A stretch of 64,000 nucleotides of DNA from JAIEPX01 sp963725255 (lineage in GTDB: Bacteria; Pseudomonadota; Gammaproteobacteria; JAIEPX01), in assembly GCA_963725255.1 (NCBI GenBank), contig CAVRXV010000005.1, positions 451,784 through 515,783 of the forward strand, written 5' to 3'. The notes under the pieces are model-generated. The model ran no database searches. It saw only the letters and a program-made list of their open reading frames with translations, and was not told the DNA's origin. The position numbers were made by a program, and so were the translations under genes. Below are positions 37,370 through 46,933 of this stretch, piece by piece. The stretch's first letter is position 1. Each line of letters begins with the position of its first letter.

Positions 37370-39000
37370 ATACCGCCGAAACCATTGGGGGCTCCTACTA
37401 TAACTGATTCAGAATCTGTGCTCGTTTCACTTTCTTCGGGTATCATTGCCAATACTTGAATTGCTTGAGATTGTTGAGAATTTGATCTTGTATTAAGGTG
37501 GGGTGAGCTGGGAGATGGTAATTTGCCATGATGGTTTAGAATGTCGAGTTGTACAGACTCATCGCTATTAGATTTTGGTTTGGTGGAAACTGGAATTGTA
37601 TCCAGCTTAGGCTGTGCATCACTAAATGAACGTTGTCTGACGACTCGGGTGGTCGGTTGTTTATCTTTAGGTTTTCCTGAAGAAAATAGTGAGATATTTC
37701 CACTTGATCTTAAACTGGGTAATTTAGGCATATGAGTAGTATTGGAATGCCCTGAACTGGTAGAAAGATTTTTGTTATCTTGAGGAAGAGAAGACAATAG
37801 ATGCTCCAAAATTTTTAGATAATGTTCATCTTTTATTTTCGATGACGTGCCTTTTATGAAAATTACTCGTTGAATTCCTAGCCTTTTGCAGATTATTTCA
37901 TCTTCACTAATTAGTTGTAGTAAACATTTGTCCAAAGCAGAAGGTTGATAGTTGCCAAAAATGTTTTTTGAAACTTTTTGAAAATGAGCAATGTATAGGC
38001 TCCAAATAGCGTGAAAAGAATCTTCGCTCGCTTTAATTTGAGTCAGTAAATTTAAAGCCTGTTCAGATTCTGTTTTGTATAAAATATTACCTAAGGTTTT
38101 CTGCCTTTTTAAGCTTTCCATGGCAGCAAGAGCATCTACAGCAACATACGTTAATCGAGCTTCGATAGAAACTTCTTCAGTATTTATTTTAGTGTTTTCT
38201 GGAAATGTGTGGGCTTTTTGTGAAAATTCACCATCGACTGTGTACACTGGTAATGTCGCAGAATTACACTGATTTACAGCTTGGTTATTTTCTTTCATAT
38301 CATCGAAAACGTAAATTGCAGATATCCATGTTAGAAGGTGAGCAATAAATTGCGTAAACATGATCCCTTTGCAGGTAGGGATTTCTTTAAATAGTGACAT
38401 TGCATCAATGGCGTGTTTGCAGGCATTGCCGCGGAGTTGAAGTTCTCTTATTTTCTCTGGGTCTGAAAGATTGCTGGGTTGTGTAGCCTCTTTAAATGCA
38501 ATTCCTATATTTGGATATTCTTTGCTATCCATGTGTTCTATAATTTTGGGGTACTGCTTAATTATATCACGAATTAAATGAATATTTTTTTGACGCCCTG
38601 CTGTCAAAACGACGCCCGCTCTCAGTGTGGCTTCTTCAAATTCTCGTAGCATCTTCGAATCAAAATTCCAAAAGAAATCGAGAGGAGTGATAACGCCATG
38701 AACAGTGAATCCCTGTTCTTCTAGAAATTTTATTACTTTAAGTCGATCTTCAAGAGAGCTTTTTGATAATGTCATGTCTGTAAATAAATAGATATCTCGA
38801 ATACCGTTCGCTTTAAGTTTATTTAAAAGATCAATGTTATATTTGATTTCAGTTTTAATTTCTCCAGTTGCGTCGATTTCATTTTCGCCGTTGTCATTTT
38901 TGACATAGGCTGTATAAGCGAGTGTATGATCCATATCGAGTAAGGCTGCTGGTCTCATACGACCACGACCGATATCTAAATTGATTTCCTGAAGTTTCAT
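37366..39000 (-). CDS. HAD-fold effector-like protein with low-complexity C-terminus
   Basis: 544 residues, no signal peptide. The first half has HAD-hydrolase landmarks: LLDMDHTLAYT (DxD nucleophile motif), IYLFTDMTLSKSS (motif II Thr) and AIYVFDDMKENN (motif IV acidic pair). A helical middle follows, then from about residue 400 a Ser/Pro/Lys-rich, disordered tail ending in MIPEESETSTDSESVIVG. An acidic Glu/Ser patch close to the C-terminus is typical of Dot/Icm-secreted effectors in Legionellales, so secretion is plausible but inferred. AAGAGG precedes ATG 39000. A lone transcription unit between epmB and the OmpA-like lipoprotein. A cytosolic phosphatase is the alternative. Confidence 0.68.
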   Translation of the reverse strand: MKLQEINLDIGRGRMRPAALLDMDHTLAYTAYVKNDNGENEIDATGEIKTEIKYNIDLLNKLKANGIRDIYLFTDMTLSKSSLEDRLKVIKFLEEQGFTVHGVITPLDFFWNFDSKMLREFEEATLRAGVVLTAGRQKNIHLIRDIIKQYPKIIEHMDSKEYPNIGIAFKEATQPSNLSDPEKIRELQLRGNACKHAIDAMSLFKEIPTCKGIMFTQFIAHLLTWISAIYVFDDMKENNQAVNQCNSATLPVYTVDGEFSQKAHTFPENTKINTEEVSIEARLTYVAVDALAAMESLKRQKTLGNILYKTESEQALNLLTQIKASEDSFHAIWSLYIAHFQKVSKNIFGNYQPSALDKCLLQLISEDEIICKRLGIQRVIFIKGTSSKIKDEHYLKILEHLLSSLPQDNKNLSTSSGHSNTTHMPKLPSLRSSGNISLFSSGKPKDKQPTTRVVRQRSFSDAQPKLDTIPVSTKPKSNSDESVQLDILNHHGKLPSPSSPHLNTRSNSQQSQAIQVLAMIPEESETSTDSESVIVGAPNGFGGI

Positions 39001-39173
39001 TCTTGCCTCTTAACCAGTTTGATAATGAAAGGCATTATCAAGTTGGCCTATTTATTAGTTCGATTAATACGCACAATATTTTTATTTGCGGAGAGGAGTC
39101 TAACGTGCTTCTGTAGAGAGATGAAGCTCAAAAGCCTTTTCTTATAGTCTTTTTCATTAATAGTGGGGGGTGG

Positions 39174-39207
39174 AAGGGTAAGAAAATTCATATCCTTTCT
39201 TACCCTT
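39174..39207. terminator. Hairpin between divergently placed genes
   Basis: AAGGGTAAGAAA and TTTCTTACCCTT form a perfect 12-base stem with a 10-base loop; on the plus strand it is followed by TTT. It lies just after the stop of the OmpA-like lipoprotein gene (minus strand), where it has no T run, so it may be a stem that stabilises that transcript's end. Confidence 0.45.
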
Positions 39208-39232
39208 TTTAAAATTTCTTACAAAAATCACA

Positions 39233-39880
39233 TTAAATCGCGTGCAGAGTCACTTCAACTCGACGATTTTGCGCTTGGCCATCCTGTGTGTTATTGCTTG
39301 CGATGGCGTAGCGTTTACCGAAGCCAACCGGGGTGATCCGATTTGGGTTAACGCCATGTGAACCAAGGTAATCAGCAACATTACTTGCGCGATCTTCAGA
39401 GAGGATCTGATTGTGGTTGTCACTTCCTGTGCTAGACGTAAAGCCAGCGACTTTTATAGTCGTATTTCGAAACTCACGCATCACTTTTGCAACTGAGTTC
39501 AAAGTAGGATAAAAGTGTGGATCTATTTTCGCACTGTCATTTGCAAACGTGATATCGCTAGGCATGATGAGGCGGATATCGTTACCATCGCGTTCCACTC
39601 GAACACCAGTTCGCGCTAAATGTCTGCGTAAAAGCGCTTCTTGTCGATCCATATCATTACCAATCGCGCCACCGGCCAATGCGCCAACACCTGCACCGAT
39701 TAAAGCGCCTTGCGAATGTCCCAAAGCAGAACCAATGAGTGCGCCGCTTGCGGCTCCAATACCCGCGCCCATCGTAGACTTTGAAACACGTGGTTGATCC
39801 GTGTAAGGATCTAAAGTCATACATCCAACCAAGGTGGAAGAAACAAGAAGGGTTGCAATCGTCAAACGAAATAATTTCAT
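39233..39880 (-). CDS. OmpA-family lipoprotein with glycine zipper (YiaD-like)
   Basis: Outer-membrane lipoprotein of 215 residues. Signal peptide with lipobox SSTLVGC; then a glycine-zipper segment (GAGIGAASGALIGSALG and repeats) that may insert in the membrane; then a peptidoglycan-binding OmpA C-terminal domain with ITFANDSAKIDPHFYPTL, VAGFTSSTGSDNHNQILSEDRA and PVGFGKR, ending NRRVEVTL. It tethers the outer membrane to peptidoglycan. Order and size match YiaD-type proteins. Promoter lies between it and the divergent L,D-transpeptidase gene. Confidence 0.92.
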   Translation of the reverse strand: MKLFRLTIATLLVSSTLVGCMTLDPYTDQPRVSKSTMGAGIGAASGALIGSALGHSQGALIGAGVGALAGGAIGNDMDRQEALLRRHLARTGVRVERDGNDIRLIMPSDITFANDSAKIDPHFYPTLNSVAKVMREFRNTTIKVAGFTSSTGSDNHNQILSEDRASNVADYLGSHGVNPNRITPVGFGKRYAIASNNTQDGQAQNRRVEVTLHAI

Positions 39881-40060
39881 AGCTTTTCTCTCTTTAGTTT
39901 GAAGGGGTATCAGTTAACTTTTCACGGCTTAGCTGTGAGTTAACAAACAAGATCATAGCAAAACTTATGTTTGTGTGAAATAGGGACTAACAAAACTGAG
40001 CGCCTATTGAGTTTAAGGGGGTGGGTATGTAATAATCCGGACCCACACAAGGAGGGTATT

Positions 40061-40780
40061 ATGAAACTAAAATATAAAATTATAATGATAGGCCTGCTAA
40101 CCGCTTTGATGGGTGGTTGTTCGTCTCAACAATCTCAATATGATCCTGGGCAATACCATAAGGTAATGCGTAAAAAAGTTAATCGCTTTGATAAGATGGT
40201 TAAAAAAGAGTTTGAACCTAAGTTTATAGAAGCGCATGTTGATTATCCTCCAAAAAAAATGGCGTTATTAATTTTCAAGAATGAACGAATGATGGAATTA
40301 TGGGCACAAAATCCAAATCAGCCGTGGAAATTAATACAGAATGTTCATGTGCTCGGGGCGAGTGGTGGGCCCGGGCCTAAATTACGCGAAGGTGATCGTC
40401 AAGTCCCTGAAGGCGTGTATCATATTTCAGCGTTAAATCCCTTTAGTAAGTATGATGTTTCTATGCGCATCGATTATCCGAATTCTTTTGATTTAGCACG
40501 CGCCTATAATGATGGCCGACGATCTTTAGGTGGTGATATTTATATTCATGGCGGGCGTTTATCGATAGGTTGCATTGCGGTGGGTAATCGTCTTGCAGAA
40601 GAATTATTTGCAATGGTGTATCACGTTGGATTGAAAAATGTCACTGTGGTGATAGCGCCTAATGATTTACGACATGCTCCGCCTGTTGTGGGTGATGTGC
40701 ATCCATCCTGGTTGATGGTATTGGATAGTCATATTAAGCAGCAATTACAGGCGTTTTCAACGAATACAGTATACTCGTAG
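40061..40780 (+). CDS. L,D-transpeptidase family lipoprotein (YafK/DpaA-like)
   Basis: A 239-residue envelope protein with a lipobox signal (GLLTALMGGC) and a YkuD-type catalytic domain. The core KLREGDRQVPEGVYHISALN and DIYIHGGRLSIGCIAVGN, with the catalytic Cys in SIGC and the upstream His, are closest to the YafK/DpaA group, whose E. coli member removes Braun lipoprotein from peptidoglycan. ATG 40061 is chosen because AAGGAGGG is seven bases upstream; the frame is open back to 39971 without a site. Divergent from the OmpA-like lipoprotein, hinting at shared envelope roles. Confidence 0.88.
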   Translation: MKLKYKIIMIGLLTALMGGCSSQQSQYDPGQYHKVMRKKVNRFDKMVKKEFEPKFIEAHVDYPPKKMALLIFKNERMMELWAQNPNQPWKLIQNVHVLGASGGPGPKLREGDRQVPEGVYHISALNPFSKYDVSMRIDYPNSFDLARAYNDGRRSLGGDIYIHGGRLSIGCIAVGNRLAEELFAMVYHVGLKNVTVVIAPNDLRHAPPVVGDVHPSWLMVLDSHIKQQLQAFSTNTVYS

Positions 40781-40823
40781 CATCTCCTGGTTATGGATTT
40801 TGTATATTAAAGAGTGTTATCAA

Positions 40824-42029
40824 TTACAACAGAGTCGTGGCTATCTGAGCAACAATAACGCAAAGTGCAAATAGTGCCGCGATAAAAAGTCCAATCTTTC
40901 CCCCGGGTGTTGTTAGTGTGCCTTTTTCTGCCTTCATATAACGACCACGCATGACCATTGTCACGGGAAGTAGTATGAGCAGAATTGCCACAAATATACC
41001 GCCGTAACCCAATGCTGAGATAAAAGCATGTGAAGAAGTCAGCGTAAAAATATACGGTGGTGTAAAAGCGACGATTGCGATGAGGAGACGATCAAATGTG
41101 CTGCGAGTTAGATGTAATCCGTCAGCGATAAAATCAAATAAGCTGAGGGAGACGCCTATGAAAGATGTTGAGATAACAAAAAATACCAAAGCGCTAGAAA
41201 GTGATCCGATCACATGATTGTTGAGTATTTTTTCCAGTGCTTTCGTGCAACTAATTTCAGGACTGCTAGTGTGTAGAATGGAGGTTAAGCTTAGTTCTCC
41301 ATTCAACGGAATGATTCCGAGAATAACCAATTCCCATAATATATAAACGATGAGCGGGATAAAGCTTCCAATCAGAACGGCTTTTACAAGCAGTTTGACA
41401 TCGCTATTAAGATACAAACGCAGACTAGGTATAATAATTTGATATCCGAAAGCGGTAACTAATACGGGTAGAGCTAACCACATACCAATAAAATTCGTAT
41501 GGTACAATTGTTCGATGTGAATATTAGGAACCGAAATTCCTAAAAGTCCAAAATAACTTATGACTAGACCGAGTATTAAAAAGCGATTTAAATAATCGAT
41601 TAATTTCGTACCAAGAGTGACAACAATACCGAAAATGGAAATTAAAAATAGAGTGGTTCCCCAAGACGGCAGAGCTACACTGAACATTTTTTCAGTGGAT
41701 GAAGTGATGAGGGAATTCATGCCTGATAGATATGCGGCCATCAAACAATACAGCAGAAATAAATAAGCAAGACTAGCAATAATTTCACCGCTTTTGCCCA
41801 GCGTTTCTTTTGTCATTGATATAATGTTAGCACCGGGTGGTAGCCATAAATTGGCTTCGAGCATTAATAGGGCCGCGTAAGTGGTGATGACCCAGCAGAG
41901 GATAAATAGAATGATTGCAGCTAAAAAACCATAATGTGCAGTAATAACAGGTAGTGCCAGCATGCCTGCGCCGATTGAGGTCCCCGCAATAAGTAAAATG
42001 GCGCCAAATAATTTACTATTTCCCGTCAT
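40824..42029 (-). CDS. Aromatic amino acid permease (HAAAP family, TyrP/Mtr-like)
   Basis: A 401-residue inner-membrane symporter with about 11 membrane segments. The N-terminal block GAILLIAGTSIGAGMLALPV and the later VLVTAFGYQIIIPSL are hallmarks of the hydroxy/aromatic amino acid permease family, to which TyrP, Mtr and TnaB belong. It probably imports tyrosine or tryptophan with protons; which one cannot be read. Its start overlaps the end of the upstream PH-domain gene by 14 bases. Legionellales often carry several such carriers because they rely on host amino acids. Confidence 0.88.
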   Translation of the reverse strand: MTGNSKLFGAILLIAGTSIGAGMLALPVITAHYGFLAAIILFILCWVITTYAALLMLEANLWLPPGANIISMTKETLGKSGEIIASLAYLFLLYCLMAAYLSGMNSLITSSTEKMFSVALPSWGTTLFLISIFGIVVTLGTKLIDYLNRFLILGLVISYFGLLGISVPNIHIEQLYHTNFIGMWLALPVLVTAFGYQIIIPSLRLYLNSDVKLLVKAVLIGSFIPLIVYILWELVILGIIPLNGELSLTSILHTSSPEISCTKALEKILNNHVIGSLSSALVFFVISTSFIGVSLSLFDFIADGLHLTRSTFDRLLIAIVAFTPPYIFTLTSSHAFISALGYGGIFVAILLILLPVTMVMRGRYMKAEKGTLTTPGGKIGLFIAALFALCVIVAQIATTLL

Positions 42030-42540
42030 TGTTTTTTCTGCTTTGCAATTCAGCCTGCTCTTGTGCTATTAAGTGAAATTTGAGGGGTGTTGGCATATTG
42101 CGGAAGGCATCTCGACTGCCACCAGTACCTGCAATAATGATCGTTCCGTAATCTAAAAGTCGACCTGTTACAGATTGAATAACTTGTATGCTTTCAATTC
42201 TTGGCAATAAAATTTCCAGTGTTGCACGTTGTATAAAACCAATTTTTACAATGACTCGTTTATTCGTAATGCCATATTCAGAAGTGCGATATTGAACATA
42301 AGTAAACACACCATTTACAGTAGCTCCAGCGAATGCAATAAAAGCAAAAATCAGATAAAAAGGGCGGTATCCAACAAGATATAATCGTCCGATTTGAAAT
42401 TCGGGGAGCACTGTTAGTGAAAGTAGCATCACAATGATCCAGATAAAAGTTGGAGTAAAAATAATCCAGTGGGGATGAGTTCGGTATACAACGGTTTCAC
42501 CAGGTAGTAATGATTGATCAATATAACTATAATCTAACAT
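42016..42540 (-). CDS. Bacterial PH-domain membrane protein
   Basis: 174 residues with two membrane segments near the N-terminus (FIWIIVMLLSLTVLPEF and FYLIFAFIAFAGATVNGVF), then a bacterial PH-like (bPH2/YdbT-type) domain: TSEYGITNKRVIVKIGFIQR and the typical LPRIESIQVIQSVTGRLLDYG, followed by GTGGSRDAFRNMPTP. Function of these proteins is unknown; they are membrane-associated. It lies nine bases after parC and overlaps the permease gene downstream, so the three probably share a transcript. Confidence 0.85.
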   Translation of the reverse strand: MLDYSYIDQSLLPGETVVYRTHPHWIIFTPTFIWIIVMLLSLTVLPEFQIGRLYLVGYRPFYLIFAFIAFAGATVNGVFTYVQYRTSEYGITNKRVIVKIGFIQRATLEILLPRIESIQVIQSVTGRLLDYGTIIIAGTGGSRDAFRNMPTPLKFHLIAQEQAELQSRKNNDGK

Positions 42541-42549
42541 TGTCTCTCC

Positions 42550-44805
42550 TCATCCATTCGTTGATTCTGCAAAATCGATCTTACGGAATCCACGAGGCAA
42601 CATATTGCCTCGACGTCCTCGTTCACCTTGATAATAAGCTAAATCGGCAGGTTTGATAGTTAAATGTCTTTTGCCAGAGTAAAGTGTAAGGCTGGAACTT
42701 TCGTTGAGTATTGCAATGGCAATTAAATATTCTTCACGATTTGCCACGCGTGCAGACGGAATATTCATGATTTTATTTCCTTTGCCACGTGGAAGTTTGG
42801 GTAATTCTGCGATAGGGAATAATAACATTCTGCCTTCATTACTAATCGCTGCCAAATATTGTGTTTCTAAATCGGAGACAAGTTGAGGAGCGAGGGCTTT
42901 TGCACCTTTTGGTAAAGAGAGCAGCGCTTTGCCGGCACGATTTTTACTAATGAGATTTTCAAGTTCAGTGATAAATCCATAGCCAGCATCGGAGGCGATA
43001 AGATAGAGCTGATTCATTTCTCCTGTGAGAATGGCTTCGAAGGTTGCGCCAGGCTCTGGTTTTAATCTTCCTGTTAATGGTTCACCCTGGCCTCGTGCTG
43101 AAGGTAGATTATGTCCAGGCAAACTATAGCTTCGTCCAGTCGAATCAAGAAATATCACGGGCAATGTTGATCGTCCAAATACTTGCGCTTTAAATTGATC
43201 GCCTGCTTTGTAATTTAATTGTTTGCCATCAATTTCATGGCCTTTACCTGCTCTGATCCAACCTTGCGCAGACATAACAATAGTAATTGGTTCAGCAGAA
43301 ATCATTTGATCTTCACGAATGGCTAGAGCTTCAGCACGTTGTACAATAGCAGAACGTCTTTCATCGCCGTATTTAATTGCATCTGCTTCAATTTCTTTAC
43401 GAATGAGTGTTTTGAGTCGACGAGTAGAACCCAATATTTTTTCAAGCTCATCTCGTTCTTTGCTCAGTTCATCTTGCTCACCGCGAATTGCAATTTCTTC
43501 TAATTTTGCTAAGTGACGCAATTTTAATTCTAGGATGGCTTCAGCTTGTTCGTCTGTTAAATTAAATCGACTCATTAAGACAGCTTTTGGCTTGTCTTCT
43601 GTTCGAATAATGGCAATAACTTCGTCAATGTTTAAAAATGCGATTAACAAACCATCTAAAATATGTAAGCGGGCAAGTACTTTATCGAGGCGGTGTTGTA
43701 AACGTCGGCGTACTGTTTCTTGTCGGAATTCTAGCCACTCATTTAAAATCGTGATTAATCCTTTGACTTGTGGTTTGCCATCTAGCCCGATCATATTTAA
43801 ATTGACGCGGAAATTTTTCTCTAAATCAGTTGTTGCAAAGAGATGCGCCATTAATTCGTCAGTGTCAATGCGATTGGAACGAGGGGAAATAACCAGACGT
43901 ACAGGATCTTGGTGATCAGACTCATCGCGTAAATCGTCGACCATGGGTAATTTTTTGTTCTGCATTTGAGCAGCTATTTGTTCTATAATTTTTGCAGGGG
44001 ATGTTTGGTGAGGTAATGCGGTGATCACAATATCACCATCTTCCAATTTATAAACAGCGCGTTGTTTTATTGAACCTGTTCCTTCACGATATAGATTTAA
44101 AATTTCGGAGCGTGGTGTAATAATTTCTGCACCCGTGGGGTAATCAGGGCCTTGAATAATTTCGCAGATTTCTTTCAGTGAGGCAGAAGGATTATCAAGT
44201 AAAGTTACACATGCTTGAGCGACTTCGCGAAGATTATGTGGAGGAACGTCGGTGGCCATACCGACAGCGATACCTGTTCCGCCATTTAAGAGAATGTTAG
44301 GTAAACGTGCGGGCAATAATGCGGGTTCATCGAGTGTGCCGTCAAAATTAGGCACCCAATCAACAGTACCATGCCCGAGTTCACTTAAAAGGACTTCGGC
44401 ATAAGGCGATAATCGCGCTTCGGTATAGCGCATGGCAGCAAAAGATTTTGGATCGTCAGATGATCCCCAGTTGCCTTGACCATCAACTAAAGGGTAACGA
44501 TAGGAGAAATCTTGTGCCATTAACACCATGGCTTCATAGCAGGCGCTATCGCCATGCGGATGAAATTTACCGAGGACGTCACCCACTGTACGTGCGGATT
44601 TTTTGTATTTTGCAGTAGCTTTTAATCCTAACTCAGACATTGCGTAGACAATTCGGCGTTGAACAGGTTTTAAGCCATCGCATAGATTGGGCAGGGCACG
44701 ATCAAGAATCACATACATTGAATAATCAAGGTATGCTTTTTCTGTGAACGTGCGTAGAGGCACTTGTTCAAAAGTGTTTTCAAAGCCCTTAGTCTGTTTT
44801 GCCAT
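42550..44805 (-). CDS. parC: DNA topoisomerase IV subunit A
   Basis: A 751-residue type IIA topoisomerase subunit that separates linked daughter chromosomes together with ParE. The DNA-cleaving tyrosine lies in SFAAMRYTEARLS, and the quinolone-resistance region GKFHPHGDSACYEAMV keeps the ancestral serine and glutamate. The C-terminal blades are those of ParC, not GyrA: there is no GyrA-box and the length is close to E. coli ParC. parE is not in the window. Intact throughout, which is useful as evidence against general sequencing error here. Confidence 0.97.
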   Translation of the reverse strand: MAKQTKGFENTFEQVPLRTFTEKAYLDYSMYVILDRALPNLCDGLKPVQRRIVYAMSELGLKATAKYKKSARTVGDVLGKFHPHGDSACYEAMVLMAQDFSYRYPLVDGQGNWGSSDDPKSFAAMRYTEARLSPYAEVLLSELGHGTVDWVPNFDGTLDEPALLPARLPNILLNGGTGIAVGMATDVPPHNLREVAQACVTLLDNPSASLKEICEIIQGPDYPTGAEIITPRSEILNLYREGTGSIKQRAVYKLEDGDIVITALPHQTSPAKIIEQIAAQMQNKKLPMVDDLRDESDHQDPVRLVISPRSNRIDTDELMAHLFATTDLEKNFRVNLNMIGLDGKPQVKGLITILNEWLEFRQETVRRRLQHRLDKVLARLHILDGLLIAFLNIDEVIAIIRTEDKPKAVLMSRFNLTDEQAEAILELKLRHLAKLEEIAIRGEQDELSKERDELEKILGSTRRLKTLIRKEIEADAIKYGDERRSAIVQRAEALAIREDQMISAEPITIVMSAQGWIRAGKGHEIDGKQLNYKAGDQFKAQVFGRSTLPVIFLDSTGRSYSLPGHNLPSARGQGEPLTGRLKPEPGATFEAILTGEMNQLYLIASDAGYGFITELENLISKNRAGKALLSLPKGAKALAPQLVSDLETQYLAAISNEGRMLLFPIAELPKLPRGKGNKIMNIPSARVANREEYLIAIAILNESSSLTLYSGKRHLTIKPADLAYYQGERGRRGNMLPRGFRKIDFAESTNG

Positions 44806-44945
44806 TGTTTCTTAGAACTCAAAAAATGTTAAATCGAGAATCTAGCCTGTTAGGCCATTATAACCACATGCTTCCTATTGTCTATGAGAAAAAGTTTGCT
44901 GTGAAGACTGCTGATGGTAGAATCAAGGTTAAATGGAGGTAAAGT

Positions 44946-46058
44946 GTGAAAAAAGCGATCTTTTTATCAGGAGGAGGTGCTCGAGGAGCCTACCAAGCCG
45001 GTGTTCTCAAATGTATTTGCGACATTCTGGGTGGGGGGCAATTCCCCGCGTCTATATTAAGCACTGTCAGTGCGGGTTCTATTAATGGTGCTCATCTTGC
45101 TACATATGCGGATGACTTTAGAGTGGGCACCAATCACATGATTAAATTATGGAGCTCTCTGACCTCAGAGCAAATTTTTCGTGCAGGTAATTTATCGTTG
45201 ACAAAATCTGTGATGCGAAATTTTGCAAGTATGGCATTTCATCTTAATTTGTCTGGTGGTCAACATTTATTAGATACTGATCCCTTGCGGACACTGCTAC
45301 GCGAACATATTGATTTTGATCGTATTAAAAAAAATATCGATCAAGGAATTCTGTCGGCATTTGAAGTGGCAACGACGTGTTATGATAGTTCACAGACAAT
45401 CTCATTTGTTCATTCACAAGATCCTGCGCTTGGCTGGAGAAAAATACGTCATTATTCTCAAGAAGCGGTGATTACTGCCGAACATATTATGGCTTCATCA
45501 GCGTTCCCTATTTTTTTTCCTGCTGAAAAAATTAACAATTTGCACTTTGGTGATGGGGGATTGCGACATTCATCACCACTTCGAGCGTCAATTAAATTAG
45601 GTGCTGAAGCCATATTAATTATAGGAACACGAAAAACCCCTGAAATTGACGCGCTTAATAATATTCATCCGATTGTGGATGTTAATTTTTCGAAAATTCT
45701 TGGTATGATGTTCAATGCTTTTTTAGATAATTTAGATCGAGATTTAGAACATATGAATACCATTAATCAAAATTATCAATTAATGAATGCCGAAACACGT
45801 AGTAAATCGGCTTGGCGTGAATTAAAAATTCTTAACCTTACACCTTCCATCGATTTGGCTCGCATCGCTACTCAAAAAGAAGTCGTTATGCCTTTCTTAT
45901 TGCGTTATCTCATGGATTCATTTGGAGAGAAAGATCAAAGTGGTGACTTTTTAAGCTTTTTATTGTTCGAATCAGCATATACTGAAGATTTAATAGAAAT
46001 CGGCTATAATGATACGATGCAGAAAAAAGATGAAGTAGAAAAGTTTTTTTCTTTATGA
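44946..46058 (+). CDS. Patatin-like phospholipase
   Basis: A 370-residue lipid acyl hydrolase without signal peptide. The oxyanion loop FLSGGGARGAYQAG, the nucleophile serine in TVSAGSING (GxSxG variant S-A-G-S) and the catalytic aspartate in FGDGGLRHSSPL are all present. GGAGG is six bases before GTG 44946. Patatin-like proteins of Legionella and Rickettsia can be secreted effectors, but they also occur as housekeeping enzymes; here a short helical C-terminus ends KKDEVEKFFSL with no strong acidic block. Monocistronic, divergent from parC. Confidence 0.9.
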   Translation: MKKAIFLSGGGARGAYQAGVLKCICDILGGGQFPASILSTVSAGSINGAHLATYADDFRVGTNHMIKLWSSLTSEQIFRAGNLSLTKSVMRNFASMAFHLNLSGGQHLLDTDPLRTLLREHIDFDRIKKNIDQGILSAFEVATTCYDSSQTISFVHSQDPALGWRKIRHYSQEAVITAEHIMASSAFPIFFPAEKINNLHFGDGGLRHSSPLRASIKLGAEAILIIGTRKTPEIDALNNIHPIVDVNFSKILGMMFNAFLDNLDRDLEHMNTINQNYQLMNAETRSKSAWRELKILNLTPSIDLARIATQKEVVMPFLLRYLMDSFGEKDQSGDFLSFLLFESAYTEDLIEIGYNDTMQKKDEVEKFFSL

Positions 46059-46070
46059 TGTTGTTGGTGT

Positions 46071-46272
46071 GCACAACATCCAAAATCCTTAACCGGGAGA
46101 TTTAGGGTGTTAGAAGATTTTCCTTGCGCGATGAGGGGTTTTAGGGGGGGGGGAATCGTGATTCTTTCCCCTAAATATCTCAAAGGAAGCATCTCCCGGT
46201 TTTAGTATTAACAGGCTTGAATACAGGGTATTGAGTGAGCAAAACATTCAAAATCCATAACCGGGAGATGCT
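46071..46272 (+). promoter_or_regulatory. Repeat-rich leader of coq7 with sequestered ribosome-binding site
   Basis: A 31-base direct repeat (46071-46101 and 46239-46269, 28 of 31 identical, core AACCGGGAGAT) flanks a hairpin around TTTAGGGG and CCCCTAAA. AGCATCTCCCGG at 46188-46199 is the exact complement of CCGGGAGATGCT at 46261-46272, which contains the coq7 ribosome-binding site (GGGAG) and touches its GTG start. The first repeat copy offers a competing partner for the same strand. Confidence 0.5.
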
Positions 46273-46920
46273 GTGAAAGATAAACAATCATCACAAAATT
46301 TTTTGGATTCATTGATCGTTCAAATGGATCTCGGATTGCGTACATTATTTGCAAACCCCATCGCTCATCGTCTAAGTCCTGCTGAAAAAGAATCACAAAC
46401 AGAACTTTCGGAGAGTGATTCAAAACACAGCGCAGGTTTAATGCGGATTAATCATGTGGGTGAAGTGTGTGCACAAGCTTTGTATGCTGGCCAAGCGCTT
46501 ACAGGAAGTCAAGAAGAAGTTCGTAAAAAAATGCGTGAAGCAGCTGCTGAAGAAGTAGATCATTTGGCTTGGTGTGCCGAACGAATTCATGAGTTGGATA
46601 GTCACACAAGCTATTTAAATCCTCTTTGGTTTGCGGGGTCTTTTGCACTCGGTGTTACCGCTGGGCTTATTGGTGATCGCTGGAGTTTAGGTTTTGTTGC
46701 GGAAACCGAAAATCAAGTGGTTCGGCATTTGGATTCTCATTTAGAAAAACTTCCTTCTAATGACCGTAAAAGTAGAGCAATTGTGTCTCAGATGCGAGAA
46801 GATGAAGCAAAACACGCTACGATTGCATTAGCCGCGGGAGGTAAGGATTTACCTTCGCCAATTAAATTTGCAATGACCGCAATGTCAAAAGTCATGACAT
46901 CTATTGCATATTGGGTTTAA
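46273..46920 (+). CDS. coq7: Demethoxyubiquinone hydroxylase Coq7
   Basis: Di-iron monooxygenase of ubiquinone synthesis that hydroxylates the demethoxyquinone at C6. Ligands are visible in NHVGEVCAQALYAG (Glu), AAEEVDHLAWC (ExxH), ETENQVVRHLDSHL (Glu) and REDEAKHATIAL (ExxH). 215 residues, the proteobacterial size. Start GTG 46273 follows GGGAG at six bases. Coq7 replaces UbiF in organisms such as Pseudomonas, Coxiella and Legionella. The upstream leader may control translation. Convergent with rpe. Confidence 0.95.
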   Translation: MKDKQSSQNFLDSLIVQMDLGLRTLFANPIAHRLSPAEKESQTELSESDSKHSAGLMRINHVGEVCAQALYAGQALTGSQEEVRKKMREAAAEEVDHLAWCAERIHELDSHTSYLNPLWFAGSFALGVTAGLIGDRWSLGFVAETENQVVRHLDSHLEKLPSNDRKSRAIVSQMREDEAKHATIALAAGGKDLPSPIKFAMTAMSKVMTSIAYWV

Positions 46921-46933
46921 AGCTGTATTTAAG

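Noticed and set aside
46141..46160. Run of about ten G in front of coq7 as a phase-variable tract
   Set aside because: It lies more than 100 bases before the start inside a leader hairpin, not in a promoter spacer or coding frame; phase variation cannot be argued from one sequence.
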